This document shows, in pieces, positions 36,050-48,277 of a stretch of DNA of 64,000 nucleotides. Each line of letters begins with the position of its first letter. Position 1 is the stretch's first letter. The DNA is from Paraspadella gotoi (taxonomy: Eukaryota; Chaetognatha), in contig CM119269.1 of NCBI GenBank assembly GCA_051294375.1, forward strand, positions 21,908,815 to 21,972,814, given 5' to 3'. Under the pieces are notes generated by a model. That model did not search any database. It saw only the letters and a program-made list of their open reading frames with translations, and was not told where the DNA came from. A program made the translations under genes and the position numbers.

Positions 36050-36885
36050 ATTTCCAGTCTCTCTGGAGGCGTGGGTTCGAATCCCACCACTGCCACCACA
36101 TTTAAGTAAGTAGACAGGGATTTCAATCTCTTCGGAGGCTTGGGTTCGAATCCCACAACTGCCACCACATTTAAGTAAGTAGACAGGGATTTCAATCTCT
36201 TCGGAGGCGTGGGTTCGAATCCCACCACTGCCACCACATTTAAGTAGGAAGACAGGGATTTCAATCTCTTCGGTGGCGTGGGTTCGAATCCCACCACTGC
36301 CACCACATTTAAGTAAGTAGACAGGGATTTCAATCTCTTCGGAGGCGTGGGTTCGAATCCCACCACTGCCACCACATTTAAGTAAGTAGACAGGGATTTC
36401 AATCTCTTCGGAGGCGTGGGTTCGAATCCCACCACTGCCACCACATTTAAGTAGGAAGACAGGGATTTCAATCTCTTCGGTGGCGTGGGTTCGAATCCCA
36501 CCACTGCCACCACATTTAAGTAAGTAGACAGGGATTTCAATCTCTTCGGAGGCGTGGGTTCGAATCCCACCACTGCCACCACATTTAAGTAGGAAGACCG
36601 GGATTTCAATCTCTTTGGAGGCTTGGGTTCGAATCTCACCACTGCCACCACATTTAAGTAAGTAGACAGGGATTTCAATCTCTTCGGAGGCGTGGGTTCG
36701 AATCCCACAACTGCCACCACATTTAAGTAGGAAGACAGGGATTTCAATCTCTTCGGTGGCGTGGGTTCGAATCCCACCACTGCCACCACATTTAAGTAAG
36801 TAGACAGGGATTTCAATCTCTTCGGAGGCGTGGGTTCGAATCCCACCACTGCCACCACATTTAAGTAGGAAGACAGGGATTTCAA
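36050..36885 (+). repeat. Tandem array of tRNA-Leu 3' halves with CCA, 12 x 69 bp
   Basis: Each unit contains a variable-arm-like TCTCTTCGGAGG, then GCGTGGGTTCGAATCCCACC (T arm) and ACTGCCA, as in the 3' half of a eukaryotic tRNA-Leu. These are followed by CCA and a 21-base linker ending in CAGGGATTTCAA. The T arm starts at 36073, 36142, 36211, 36280 and so on every 69 bases. Linkers alternate between GTAAGTAGAC and GTAGGAAGAC types, giving a partly higher-order pattern. No 5' half (D arm or anticodon) is present, so these are not functional tRNA genes. As 69 is a multiple of three, long antisense open frames appear but are not taken as genes. Confidence 0.92.
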
Positions 36886-37454
36886 TTTCCATTTCGGTGA
36901 TTTCTTCCCGAGTCTTCGATCCGATTCTATTCGGTTCTATTCGATTCCATCTTTTGAGTTTCTAGATCTACACTTGTTCAAACACTTTTAGTTAAAAATT
37001 GTAAATTATTTTTCATCATCTTAGACAGGTCATTGTTAAATCTACTCCCCAAAAAAAGGAAGCTTAAGCCAAAAATTATTACTGCTCAAAAACTTCGAAA
37101 AGAATTCCGTCCGAAAAAAATATCATCATCCATGGGATCTTCTATGGGTCAGAAACGCCCCCTCCATCCGCCCCCCTCTCGTGAGCCCCTCTCCTCACCT
37201 CTTTCCCCCCTTCCATTTCACGAATCCCTGGGAGTTAACCACTAATGCTTCGCCCCGTCGGCCCGATCAAGAGGCGACCGGACTCCCGGCTTTTTTTCAA
37301 AATCCTCAGCATAAAAAAATGGATAGCGATTGGCCAATGGGAGATTCAGTCGATTGTCCCACGTTGGACTTTAAATTGTCTCGAGATCAGACTGTCCATA
37401 TCTATTGAGAGACTCCTTGTGGATTGTCTACGGCTTGAGTCCCTGTTACCCAAT
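36886..37454. other. Unique sequence without recognised gene
   Basis: It includes a C-rich patch (CCCCCTCCATCCGCCCCCCT type, 37158-37215) and GATTGGCCAATGGG at 37329-37342, which holds inverted CCAAT boxes. It could be promoter DNA, but no exon was identified. Confidence 0.4.
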
Positions 37455-38104
37455 ACCCGATCCCCATTTCCCTATCCCCATTGCCCAATTGCACAATGCC
37501 CAATTGCATTTGCACAATGCTCAATGTACTACTGCATTGGCAACCACACGGCCATGGCTAAAATTTAGGACTATCGTCATGAGCGGAATTTCCCACAGTG
37601 TGACTCCCTGTTGCCCACAGTCTAATTACCTAAAGCCCACACTCAGTCTGACTCCCTATCGCCCACAGTATAACACATTGCCCTTCGAACAACCATTTAA
37701 CTCCCACGACTCAAAAATCAACACTCCCGCCCCCAGGACATCAAAAGAGGACATTGACCCCTGGTGGTGACAGAAGTCGACCCCTTTTGTCCAACTCAAA
37801 TATCCAAAAACGGCAAAAAGAGAGAGAAATCAGTTGAGATGAAGAGATCCGTTGTTTAATGTTTAATGTTTTATTGTTTAATGTTTAATGTTTTTGTCAG
37901 TTGGAGAGAGGAAGTTAGGTAAGGATCGGAAGTTGGAATTAATGAGACAGAGTTGAGACAGAGAGGTAGAGAGGTAAGGTCAGGAGTGTAGCGAATAGAT
38001 AGGTGAAAGTAAGTTACCCTAAGTGTCGGAGGATAGTTAAGATAAGTTCGGCGGTGAGAGAGGAATGCTAGGGTGAGAGAAAGGCAAGTATGTCATCCTT
38101 CAGA

Positions 38105-38322
38105 ATCGCTTCCCCCGGGGCGGTGTTGGGGGCGGCCCGCGGGGTGGCTCCGCGGGGCGGCCCCGAGGGGCAGGCAAAACCTTACCGCCTAGGGGCGGCC
38201 CCCTGTAGCCTCTTTTTTTGGAGCCCCAAGGGGCCACTCCAGGGGGAATCCCCAGGGGCTAGAAAAACCTTGCCCCCTGGGGCTACCCCAGGGGGTTGGA
38301 TTTTCCTGCCCCCTGGAACGGC
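38105..38322 (+). repeat. GC-rich palindromic module (copy 1)
   Basis: It is an isolated GC-rich patch with repeated GGGGCGGCCCC and CCCCCTGG blocks. A perfect 10-bp hairpin, CCCCCTGGGG-CTA-CCCCAGGGGG, spans 38273-38295. It is followed by a (CT)n tract. The counterpart is 46372-46590. Confidence 0.8.
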
Positions 38323-38489
38323 TCTCTCTCCCTCCTCTCTCTCTCCCTCTACTCTCTCTTTCTCTCTCCCTCTCTCTCTCTCTCTTTCTCTATCTATTTT
38401 CTATTTTCATCTTTCATTACAATAAAATATAAAAATAAAAATAATATTTTTCACTTCAATTAATCAATCAATGAACCAATAGCTGCACC

Positions 38490-38965
38490 AATACCAACTT
38501 GCATAATTTGGTCACCTTGCATAATTTAGTCAATTGACATAATTTGGTCAACTGACATAAATTGGTCAACTGATATAATTTAATCAACTTTAAAATTTGG
38601 TAAACTTTCATAATTTGGTAATTTTTTTAAAATTTAGTTAACTTGCTTAATTTGGTTAACCTTCATAATTGGCTAAACTTTTATAATTTGGTAAACTTTA
38701 ATAATTTGGTAAACTTTCATAATTTGGTAAACTTTCATATTTGGTAAACTTTCATAATTTAATCAATTTGCATAATTAAATCAACTCGCATAATTTGGTC
38801 AATTTCATAGAATTGTCAATTGGCATAAAATTGTCAACTGGTATAAATTGGTTAATTTGCTTAATTTAGTCAACAGTCATAATTTTGTCAACTTGCATAA
38901 TTTGGTCAACTTAGATAATTTGGACAACTTGGATAATTTGGTCAAATTAATTAATTTGGTCAACA
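38490..38965 (+). repeat. ~18-bp minisatellite ATAATTTGGTCAACTTGC (copy 1)
   Basis: About 25 degenerate units of the form CATAATTTGGTCAACT. The same unit, inverted, occurs at 1960-2640, and again at 46760-47240. Confidence 0.85.
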
Positions 38966-39824
38966 ATCAACTTAACAATTAACTAATTAATAATTTTATC
39001 CGATAGAAATAAAAAAGAAGAGAGAAAAAGAGTGCAAAAAATTTTTTTAATAATGTTCAAGTAAAAGTAACTTTTGTTTTTTCATTAAAACTCACTTTTA
39101 TTTTTTCTACCTACACACAAAATTTTATCTTAATAATTTTATAGAATAAAGAGTAGGATGGTTTTATTTTTTAATTCACTTATAAAAAATAATTAATTAA
39201 AAAATATTTAATTGATTAATTAATTAATATCAGTCTTTAAGTCCATCCCATATTAGCATTAAACTCCAATTATTCGTGATTAAATAGATGGAATAAAATT
39301 TTGTGTGTGGGTAGAAAAGTATGTGATTGAGCTAGATATAAAGTTTTGCTCACTCTCTCTCTCAAATCGTCAGCCTCTACTTAACAACGTGAGTTCATCT
39401 TAAGCAATCTACAAACTGACGATTATTAATTACAAATCTTAAATAAAATAAAATTTATTTTACGATGTAGAACTCGTTTAATGTTGATGAATATGTTTTT
39501 ATTGTTTTTTTTGGGGGACTCCATAATTCACTAAATAGGTCTGTCAGTCACTGCCCATTATTTGTTTGGTGATTTATTTAATTTCTTTTTAAACATCAAA
39601 TTATGAATATTTTTAAAAAAATTATGTCTCTCTATCAGTCTATCAGTATGTCCATCTAACAAAAAAGAAAGAAAAAAAAATTAAAAAAAGAAAGATAAAA
39701 AAAGACAAAAAAAGGTGAGACTCGTAAGTTGATAGGAAGTGAAGATGATTGAGAGGTAAGTTTGACAACTAAAAATCTGATCGGACATTGCAACTAGTTA
39801 ACCCCCGCCTATAAGCATGACGCC

Positions 39825-39990
39825 TTCAGTCGTGACCCGGTGGCTCATTGAGTAAAGCCATCAGCTCATGACCACCAGGTACCGGGATCGATCCCCAATG
39901 GTTCCTACTCTGGGAGAAGCATGAGGACGGCCTTAAACCGCCTTGGGGGCGTTGAAAACCCTCAAGACTCGTTCCAAGGCAGCAAAATGT
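39825..39990 (+). mobile_element. tRNA-derived SINE-like element (copy 1)
   Basis: The A-box region GACCCGGTGGCTCATTGAGT and the B-box region GGGATCGATCCCC are about 55 bases apart. The body reads GAGGACGGCCTTAAACCGCC. It runs directly into the 29-bp tandem array. The second copy is at 48088-48268. Confidence 0.65.
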
Positions 39991-39994
39991 TGGC

Positions 39995-40352
39995 GAAAGA
40001 AGTTTCGGATATCACTCTTCAGTCTTCTTACTTTCGGATATCACTCTTCAGTCTTCTTAGTTTCGGATATCACTCTTCAGTCTTCTTACTTTCGGATATC
40101 ACTCTTCAGTCTTCTTAGTTTCGGATATCACTCTTCAGTCTTCTTAGTTTCGGATATCACTCTTCAGTCTTCTTAGTTTCGGATATCACTCTTCAGTCTT
40201 TTTAGTTTCGGATATCACTCTTCAGTCTTCTTAGTTTTGGATATCACTCTTCAGTCTTCTTAGTTTCGGATATCACTCTTCAGTCTTCTTAGTTTCAGAT
40301 ATCACTCTTCAGTCTTCTTAGTTTCGGATATCACTCTTCAGTCTACTAAGCG
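39995..40352 (+). repeat. 29-bp tandem array (copy 1)
   Basis: About 12 units of CGGATATCACTCTTCAGTCT plus TCTTAGTTT. It begins at the 3' end of the SINE-like element. The short SFGYHSSVFL-type frames are repeat translations. Confidence 0.9.
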
Positions 40353-41182
40353 TCTTATCCTCGAAGAGAGAGATAAGTTAGGCTGGTAAGTAAATAGAGA
40401 AGAATAGAGACAGAGAGATGAATAAATAGAAGTCAGAGTCAGGCGGAGAGAGAGTGGCAGGATCAGCAGCTTCAATTTGTAATAGAAGATGTCGCTTCAG
40501 TCGATGTGTCGGCTCAGCTGTGTCCCTCCAATTTCCCAGGTCTTTGTTGGCCCGAGTCGAGTCGATGCCTAACCTCTCTGGAATTGGGCGGAGGGGTCTT
40601 GATTGATTGATTGATTGATTTGCCGTTCTCCCCTATTGTGCTGATTAATTAATTCGCGCTGAATGACGATGCTTTTTTTTTTGTTTGGATGCAAAAAAAT
40701 AATTTTTGTCGTTTGTTTGTCTCATGTTATGAAATTGTTACAACCAATATAAAAATTACCCATTCATTAAATAAATAAGCTATCTTGTCCCTGACTTTGG
40801 ACAGGCTTTGGTGGTTTAAGGCCTCCATCACTCTTACAAGATAATGACATAACAGGTCCCTGCAAGCTTTCAATTAAGACTCTCTCACAGTCTGGTTTAT
40901 TCACTCCCATGTTTTTGAATGTTTTTGAATCAGAATTTCAAAATTTACTAGTCGTTGATCTATATTAACTTTATTTGTACGAATTACATGGAATGATAAT
41001 TCGAAAATTAATACTGTTCTTATATTAATCTTCACGCTAAATTTGTCAATATTCACAGATAACTACGTTTATATTCTAACGTGTAAAAAGTTAAGAGTAA
41101 TTCAACAAAGCGACTATTTCTTCTTTTTTTTTTTCTTTCTCATTTACTTAATATTCTTCTTTCTATTTTGCGGCTTCTGCCG

Positions 41183-41196
41183 GTTGCCATGGTAAC
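41183..41196. promoter_or_regulatory. Perfect RFX X-box palindrome (copy 1)
   Basis: GTTGCCATGGTAAC matches the RFX consensus GTnrCC-nn-rGyAAC on both half-sites and sits in a small GC-rich patch just before a ~100-bp (CT)n tract. No adjacent gene was recognised, so function is unproven. Confidence 0.5.
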
Positions 41197-41275
41197 GACG
41201 CCGCGAAAAAGAATAACAGCTGACCATTTCATGGCAAAGAATCATGGACTAATGCGTCCCTTGCCCTCGTTCGGA

Positions 41276-41381
<106 letters not shown>

Positions 41382-41944
41382 CAAAAAAAGAAATGAGTCT
41401 GAGCGTCTGTAGCGAAGGCAATGAAGACGCCAACGTGATGGACGGAAAGAGAGGGGAAAAAAAAGGGAGAAAATAAAAGGAAAAGAAAAAATATAGGGAA
41501 GAAAATATAAAAGAAAAAAAGATAAAAAAAGAAAAAGAAGAAAATAAAAAAATAAATGAAATAAGAGAAAGAAAAAGAAAAAAGAAAATTAAAAATAGCA
41601 TAGGAAAGTAAAAAAGAAAAAAATAAAAGAAAAGAGGGAAAAAGGAAATAAAAATAATTTTAAAAAAAGTAAAAAGAAAGAAAATAAAAAAAACATATTT
41701 AACCCTCCGCCCCGCCCCCCACATTTTCTCTCGATTTTCTTGTTTTGTTTTGATTTCGTCATTAACTCAGATGAAACTAAGGAATAAAGACATAAAAACA
41801 TTTTCATTTTGTTATATCGTTAAATTTCTTTGTCGTTTCTCCCCGGATGTGAATGGATTTCTTTGTCATTTCTCCCCGGATGTGAATGGATTTTGAAAGG
41901 AGAAATGTCTTTCTTTCATCATCGAAGTCGGGCGTTCACGGCCA

Positions 41945-42175
41945 CACAGTATCACAGGCTCTCATAGCTTCTCACAATCTCTCACAGCCTCAAACAGCCT
42001 CTCACAGATTTTCACAGCTTCTTACAGCGGCTCACAACCTCTCACAGCCTGTTACAGCCACTCACTGCCTCTCACAATCTCTCACATTCTCTCACGGATT
42101 TTCACTGCCTTTCAAAAGCCTCTCACAACTTCTCACAACATCTCACAGCCTCTCACAGCCTCTCACATCTTCACA
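41945..42175 (+). repeat. CTCACAGC-type minisatellite (copy 1; copy 2 at 50175-50405)
   Basis: About 20 degenerate units of CTCTCACAGC. The serine/histidine/leucine frame across it is a repeat translation. Confidence 0.9.
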
Positions 42176-42639
42176 CTCACGCGGTCATGAGAGAGGAGAC
42201 TTTCCGGACGATGACGAGTGAGTCTCGGGTTAATGTCATGTCGACTCTTTAAGATGGTTTAACGGTCGGTCGGTCTGTTTTGAGAGATTTAATAATAAAA
42301 CATAACATTAAGTATGTACATAATCTGATTTTTTTTTGGGGGGGGTGGACAGAAAAAGTTTAAAATCTGACGAATGAAAAGATCTCGCAATTGTTAAATA
42401 TTACTAATTATATAGGAAAATAGAGCAGAGTTTATGAATTATTTGTTTATAAAAATTTAACTAGATGTCCCTGAAAAAGTTTTGTGAATATTTGGGCACA
42501 ACAAAAGAACATCGAAAATTTTTTTAAGAGATATAAGCCTCCACTAATAAAGTGTTTCCTTTTTATACCAAAATCGGCGGCCCCACCGAAATGAAGAATC
42601 TCCCCATTTAATCCGCCTCAAATTGCGCCAATTTGGATG

Positions 42640-42720
42640 CAGAGAATGGCAGAGAGTGGCAGAGAGTGGCAGAGAGTGGCAAAGAGTGGCATAGAGTGGC
42701 AGAGAGAGTGGTTGGGGGAG
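42640..42720 (+). repeat. GAGTGGCAGA decanucleotide array (copy 1; copy 2 at 50868-50930)
   Basis: Tandem GAGTGGCAGA units. Copy 1 has several more units than copy 2, one of the few non-homopolymer differences between the duplication copies. Confidence 0.9.
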
Positions 42721-43319
42721 TGGCAGAATGGGTTGAAGGGAACAGTGTCAGGATAAAAGCGAAAGAGTGGTAGAAAGGTGGCTGCTACGAGGTGTTAAGA
42801 GAAGAATTATAATTGGAAATTATGGAAGGAAAGAAAAGAAAGATGGGAGAAGAGAAGAGAAGAGGAAAAAAGAAAAGAAAAGAAAAGAGAAGACAGAAGT
42901 GTTAAAAGACAAACTATAATTGAAAAAATAAAGGAAGGAAAATCAAAAAAAAAGAAAAAAAAAGAAAAGAGAATCTACAAAGTCTCCATTGATGGCCACA
43001 TTGCAGATTGTTTTTTGGGCAAATGACTTTTTTTCTGTCAGTTTAAGAATTCTAGAGAAAAACTTGTTCGGACATTAATGTTATTGCGTCGTGGGCTGAA
43101 CAACGAAGTGGGACTCAGCAAAGGCGTCGGTAATGTTGTGCGAAATTGAATAGTGATTATCATCGATCACAGATTAATTAATTAGTTATTGTATACTTCA
43201 TTTTTTCTGAATTTAATATAACTTAATTAGCTTAACTTTAATTAAACTTTACATTTATTTTACCTTAACTTTAATATACCTTTAATATAACTTTAATATA
43301 ACTTTAACTTAACTTTAGC

Positions 43320-43420
43320 TTCACTTAAACTTAAACTTAAACTTAAACTTAAACTTAAACTTAAACTTAAACTTAAACTTAAACTTAACTTTAACTTAAC
43401 TTTATCTTAATTTAATTTAA
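43320..43420 (+). repeat. (ACTTAA)n hexanucleotide array (copy 1; copy 2 at 51500-51600)
   Basis: About 12 AAACTT units in a longer degenerate CTTTAA tract. Confidence 0.9.
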
Positions 43421-43611
43421 CTTTAACTTTAAAATTAGTAAAAAGTATCAGCTGCTAAAGTATCTACTGTTAACCATTCTCCCCCTTGCGTTGCTCCTTT
43501 GTTCCGGCGTCAAAAAAGCGACGTGAGACTCGCGATCCCATCTGGTGAGTAAATCAAGAGTTAAATGAAAGAGACTTCGATGAGAAACTGGGTGAGTTTG
43601 TCGACGTTTGG

Positions 43612-43690
43612 TGGACGACGACGACGACGACGACGACGACGATGAAGAAGACTATGACGACGACGACGATGAAGACGATGACGCAGGTGC
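43612..43690 (+). repeat. (GAC)n microsatellite (copy 1; copy 2 at 51820-51895)
   Basis: ACGACGACG with GATGAAGA interruptions. Confidence 0.9.
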
Positions 43691-44149
43691 TCATTGTCAA
43701 ATTATCGTCTTAACTTGAGCCTTAATATGGAGGACGAATACTTATAAAATTGGAACAACAATTAATAAAATTATCCATTCATTCATTTTAATTTTACCTA
43801 ATATAATTATTCAGTAAAAAAGTGAGTGAGGTTTTTTTTTAAAGTTTTGTAATTATTTATTTCTTAAACTTTAGTAATATTTATACTTTAAAGTTCACTA
43901 AAATTAAATTTATAATTAATGGTGAGTTTCTTTTTTTCATTTTTAGCAGTTCGGTAGTACTTAAACATATTTCTGTACATACACTTGTATAAATCTAACG
44001 ATCTTAAATCCGCTCATGTTTTGACGAGGATCTTATGAGGTTTTATTTCAGCAGAAAATCACGAAAACTGATTCTCAATAATTTACGATTTGTGAAACAA
44101 AAATGTTTTTTTTACGATTCGTTTTTTTCTTTCTGTTTTTTTTTGTTCC

Positions 44150-44460
44150 TTTACCTTAAATTTGATTTTAACTATCTATGCTATTATCAAACTTATACGC
44201 TACCAATAACCTTAATCCCTAACCTAATCCTTAACCCTGACTTAATCCCTAACATAATCCTTAAACCCTGACCTCTAACCTTAATCCCTAACCTAATCCT
44301 TAACCCTGACCTTAGCCTTAATCCCTAACCTAATCATTAACGCCTGAACCTAATCCCTAACCTAATCCTTAACTCCAGACCTCTAACCTTTAAACCCAAG
44401 AATTAACTCGATTTCCGAATTTAAAACGACATGGGGCGTTTTGGGAAAATAACGCTGAGT
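44150..44460 (+). mobile_element. MITE-like element with telomere-like interior (duplication copy 1)
   Basis: The interior is CCCTAACCTAATCCTTAACC repeats. The right end reads GACATGGGGCGTTTTGGGAA. The copy in the second duplication unit (52380-52490) is shorter and lacks this right end. Confidence 0.45.
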
Positions 44461-44833
44461 CTTTCCATACTGGCTGAAATTACTAAATACATAATTACAG
44501 ATATATATACGACNNNNNNNNNNNNNNNNNNNNNNNNNNNNNNNNNNNNNNNNNNNNNNNNNNNNNNNNNNNNNNNNNNNNNNNNNNNNNNNNNNNNNNN
44601 NNNNNNNNNNNNNNNNNNNNNNNNNNNNNNNNNNNNNNNNNNNNNNNNNNNNNNNNNNNNNNNNNNNNNNNNNNNNNNNNNNNNNNNNNNNNNNNNNNNN
44701 NNNNNNNNNNNNNNNNNNNNNNNNNNNNNNNNNNNNNNNNNNNNNNNNNNNNNNNNNNNNNNNNNNNNNNNNNNNNNNNNNNNNNNNNNNNNNNNNNNNN
44801 NNNNNNNNNNNNNNNNNNNNNNNNNNNNNNNNN

Positions 44834-45010
44834 GATGATCGGGATGACAATGACAGCGATGAATGTGATGTTGCTGAGAGAGATGAAGACAGGAATGACA
44901 GGAATGACAGTAATGACATGGTATCCACAAATTATCGAGACGTCCTTTTCACAGGAGAACTTTAAAATGAAAAACGACGAAAAAGACGACGACGAAAAAG
45001 ACGACGACGC

Positions 45011-45049
<39 letters not shown>

Positions 45050-45060
45050 AGACCCGAAGC
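44834..45060 (+). repeat. GATGACAATGACAGCGATGA minisatellite remnant and (GAC)n (copy 1; copy 2 at 52660-53035)
   Basis: The right edge of the 320-N gap resumes inside the minisatellite that is fully sequenced in copy 2. A (GAC)n tract follows. Confidence 0.85.
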
Positions 45061-45126
45061 AAAGACGACGAATTTCGATGGAACGAGATTGATTGATCGT
45101 CGTTGCTGGCGAAGCCTGGAATTCTC

Positions 45127-45390
<264 letters not shown>

Positions 45391-46371
45391 CTTTTTCGAC
45401 CTGTCACTGTTATTTGTCCTTTTCTTAGGCCATCAAAACTATGGAGCAAATTCTTTTTTTTCCTTCAGTTTTCTTGTCCTTTTTTTTGTCCTTATCTTTT
45501 GTCTAACTTTTCTTGTCCTTGTATTTCCTTTATCTGCTATAAATAGTTTTTATCAAAACTGAATTAGACTAAATTAATGTGTTATGTGAGATTATTGGAA
45601 ATAGAACTAATTAATTAATTAATTAAATTAATCGACGACGAACGACAATCGCTCACTAATGCGTCATGTCTCAACGCATTCTCCCTCTCTCTCTCTCTCT
45701 CTCTCTCCAACTACCCCGATCCCCATTTTCCCTATCCCCATGCCCAATTGCACAATGCCCAATTGCGATTTGCACAATGCTCAATGTACTACTGCATTGG
45801 CAACCAACACGGCCATTGGCTAAAATTTAGGACTAATCGTCATGAGCGGAATTTCCCACAGTGTGACTCCCTGTTGCCCCACAGTCTAATTACCTAAGCC
45901 CACACTCAGTCTGACTCCCTATCGCCCACAGTATAACACATTGCCCTTCGAACAACCATTTAACTCCCACGTCTCAAAATCAAACACTCCCGCCCCCAGG
46001 ACATCAAAAGAGGACATTGACCCCTGGTGGTGACAGAAAGTCGACCCTTTGTCCAACTCAAATATCCAAAAACGGCAAAAAAGAGAGAGAAATCAGTTGA
46101 GATGAAGAGACCCCGTTGTTTAATGTTTTAATGTTTATTGTTTAATGTTTAATGTTTTTGTCAGTTGGGAGAGAGGAAGTTAGGTAAGGATCGGAAGTTG
46201 GAATTAATGAGACAGAGTTGAGACAGAGAGGTAGAGAGGTAAGGTCAGGAGTGTAGCGAATAGATAGGTGAAAGTAAGTTACCCTAAGTGTCGGAGGATA
46301 GTTAAGATAAGTTCGGCGGTGAGAGAGGAATGCTAGGGTGAGAGAAAGGCAAGTATGTCATCCTTCAAGAT

Positions 46372-46590
46372 CGCTTCCCCCGGGGGGGTGCTGGGGGCGG
46401 CCCCCGCGGGGTGGCTTCCGCGGGGCGGCCCCGAGGGGCAGGCAAAACCTTACCGCCTAGGGGCGGCCCCCCTGTAGCCTCTTTTTTTTGGAGCCCCAAG
46501 GGGCCACTCCAGGGGGAATCCCCCAGGGGCTAGAAAAACCTTGCCCCCTGGGGGCTACCCCCAGGGGGTTGGATTTTCCCTGCCCCCTGG
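46372..46590 (+). repeat. GC-rich palindromic module (copy 2)
   Basis: It is the same as 38105-38322, with the hairpin one pair longer (CCCCCTGGGGG-CTA-CCCCCAGGGGG). Confidence 0.8.
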
Positions 46591-46759
46591 AACGGCTCTC
46601 TCTCCCTCCTCTCTCTCTCCCTCTACTCTCTCTTTCTCTCTCCTCTCCTCTCTCTCTCTTTCTCTATCTATTTTCTATTTTCATCTTTCATTACAATAAA
46701 ATATAAAAATAAAATTAATATTTTTCACTTCAATTAATCAATCAATGAACCAATAGCTG

Positions 46760-47240
46760 CACCAATACCAACTTGCATAATTGGTCACTTGCATAATTTA
46801 GTCAATTGACATAATTTGGTCAACTGACATAAATTTGGTCAACTGATATAATTTAATCAAACTTTTAAAATTTGGTAAACTTTCATAATTTGGTAATTTT
46901 TTTAAAAATTTAGTTAACTTGCTTAATTTGGTTAACCTTCATAATTGGCTAAACTTTTATAATTGGTAACTTTAATAATTTGGTAACTTTCATAATTTGG
47001 TAACTTTCATATTTGGTAAACTTTCATAATTTAATCAATTTGCATAATTAAATCAACTCGCATAATTTTGGTCAATTCATAGAATTGTCAATTGGCATAA
47101 ATTGGTCAAACTGGTATAAATTGGTTAATTTGCTTAATTTAGTCAACAGTCATAATTTTGTCAACTTGCATAATTTGGTCAACTTAGATAATTTGGACAA
47201 CTTGGAATTAATTTGGTCAAATTAATTAATTTGGTCAACA
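46760..47240 (+). repeat. ~18-bp minisatellite ATAATTTGGTCAACTTGC (copy 2)
   Basis: It is colinear with 38490-38965 in the second duplication unit, with scattered one-base length differences. Confidence 0.85.
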
Positions 47241-48087
47241 ATCAACTTAACAATTAACTAATTAATAATTTTATCCGATAGAAATAAAAAAGAAGAGAGA
47301 AAAAGAGTGCAAAAAATTTTTTAATAATGTTCAAGTAAAAGTAACTTTTGTTTTTCATTAAAACTCACTTTTATTTTTCTACCTACACACAAAATTTTAT
47401 CTTAATAATTTTATAGAATAAAGAGTAGGATGGTTTTAATTTTTAATTCACTTATAAAAATAATTAATTAAAAAATATTTAATTGATTAATTAATTAATA
47501 TCAGTCTTTAAGTCCATCCCTATTAGCATTAAACTCCAATTATTCGTGATTAAATAGATGGAATAAAATTTGTGTGTGGGTAGAAAAGTATGTGATTGAG
47601 CTAGATATAAAGTTTTTGCTCACTCTCTCTCTCAAATCGTCAGCCTCTACTTAACAACGTGAGTTCATCTTAAGCAATCTACAAACTGACGATTATTAAT
47701 TACAAATCTTAATAAAATAAAATTTATTTTACGATGTAGAACTCGTTTAATGTTGATGAATAGTTTTTATTGTTTTTTTTGGGGGGACTCCATAATTCAC
47801 TAAATAGGTCTGTCAGTCACTGCCCATTATTTGTTTTGGTGATTTATTTAATTTCTTTTTTAAACATCAAATTATGAATATTTTTAAAAAAATTATGTCT
47901 CTCTATCAGTCTATCAGTATGTCCATCTAACAAAAAAGAAAGAAAAAAAAATTAAAAAAAGAAAGATAAAAAAAGACAAAAAAAAGGTGAGACTCGTAAG
48001 TTGATAGGAAGTGAAGATGATTGAGAGGTAAGTTTGACAACTAAAAATCTGATCGGACATTGCAACTTGTTAACCCCCGCCTATAAG

Positions 48088-48268
48088 CATGACGCCTTCA
48101 GTCGTGACCCGGTGGCTCATTGAGTAAAGCCATCAGCTCATGACCACCAGGTACCGGGATCGATCCCCAATGGTTCCTACTCTGGAGAAGCATGAGGACG
48201 GCCTTAAACCGGCCTTGGGGGCGTTGAAAACCCTCAAGACTCGTTCCAAGGCAGCAAAATGTTGGCGA
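48088..48268 (+). mobile_element. tRNA-derived SINE-like element (copy 2)
   Basis: It is the duplicate of 39825-39990 in the second 8.2-kb unit, with the same A-box and B-box regions. Confidence 0.65.
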
Positions 48269-48277
48269 AAGAAGTTT

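Noticed and set aside
36060-36110. A functional tRNA-Leu gene
   Set aside because: There is no D arm, anticodon arm or 5' acceptor strand upstream. Only the 3' half is present.
36050-36885. CRISPR-like array
   Set aside because: The repeat occupies the whole 69-bp unit with no variable spacers, and the genome is eukaryotic. It is a tandem tRNA-derived repeat.
35938-36892. Two long antisense open frames (315 and 281 codons) with 23-residue repeats such as GGIRTHA
   Set aside because: They arise because the tRNA-Leu-half unit is 69 bp, a multiple of three. The same repeat is open in more than one frame, and the content is a tRNA T arm, so a protein is not supported.
43485-43560. Possible exon ending at TCTG|GTGAGTAAAT
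   Set aside because: The donor-like site is good, but two upstream frames are open, no protein family is recognisable, and the segment lies in a repeat-rich duplication without a partner exon.
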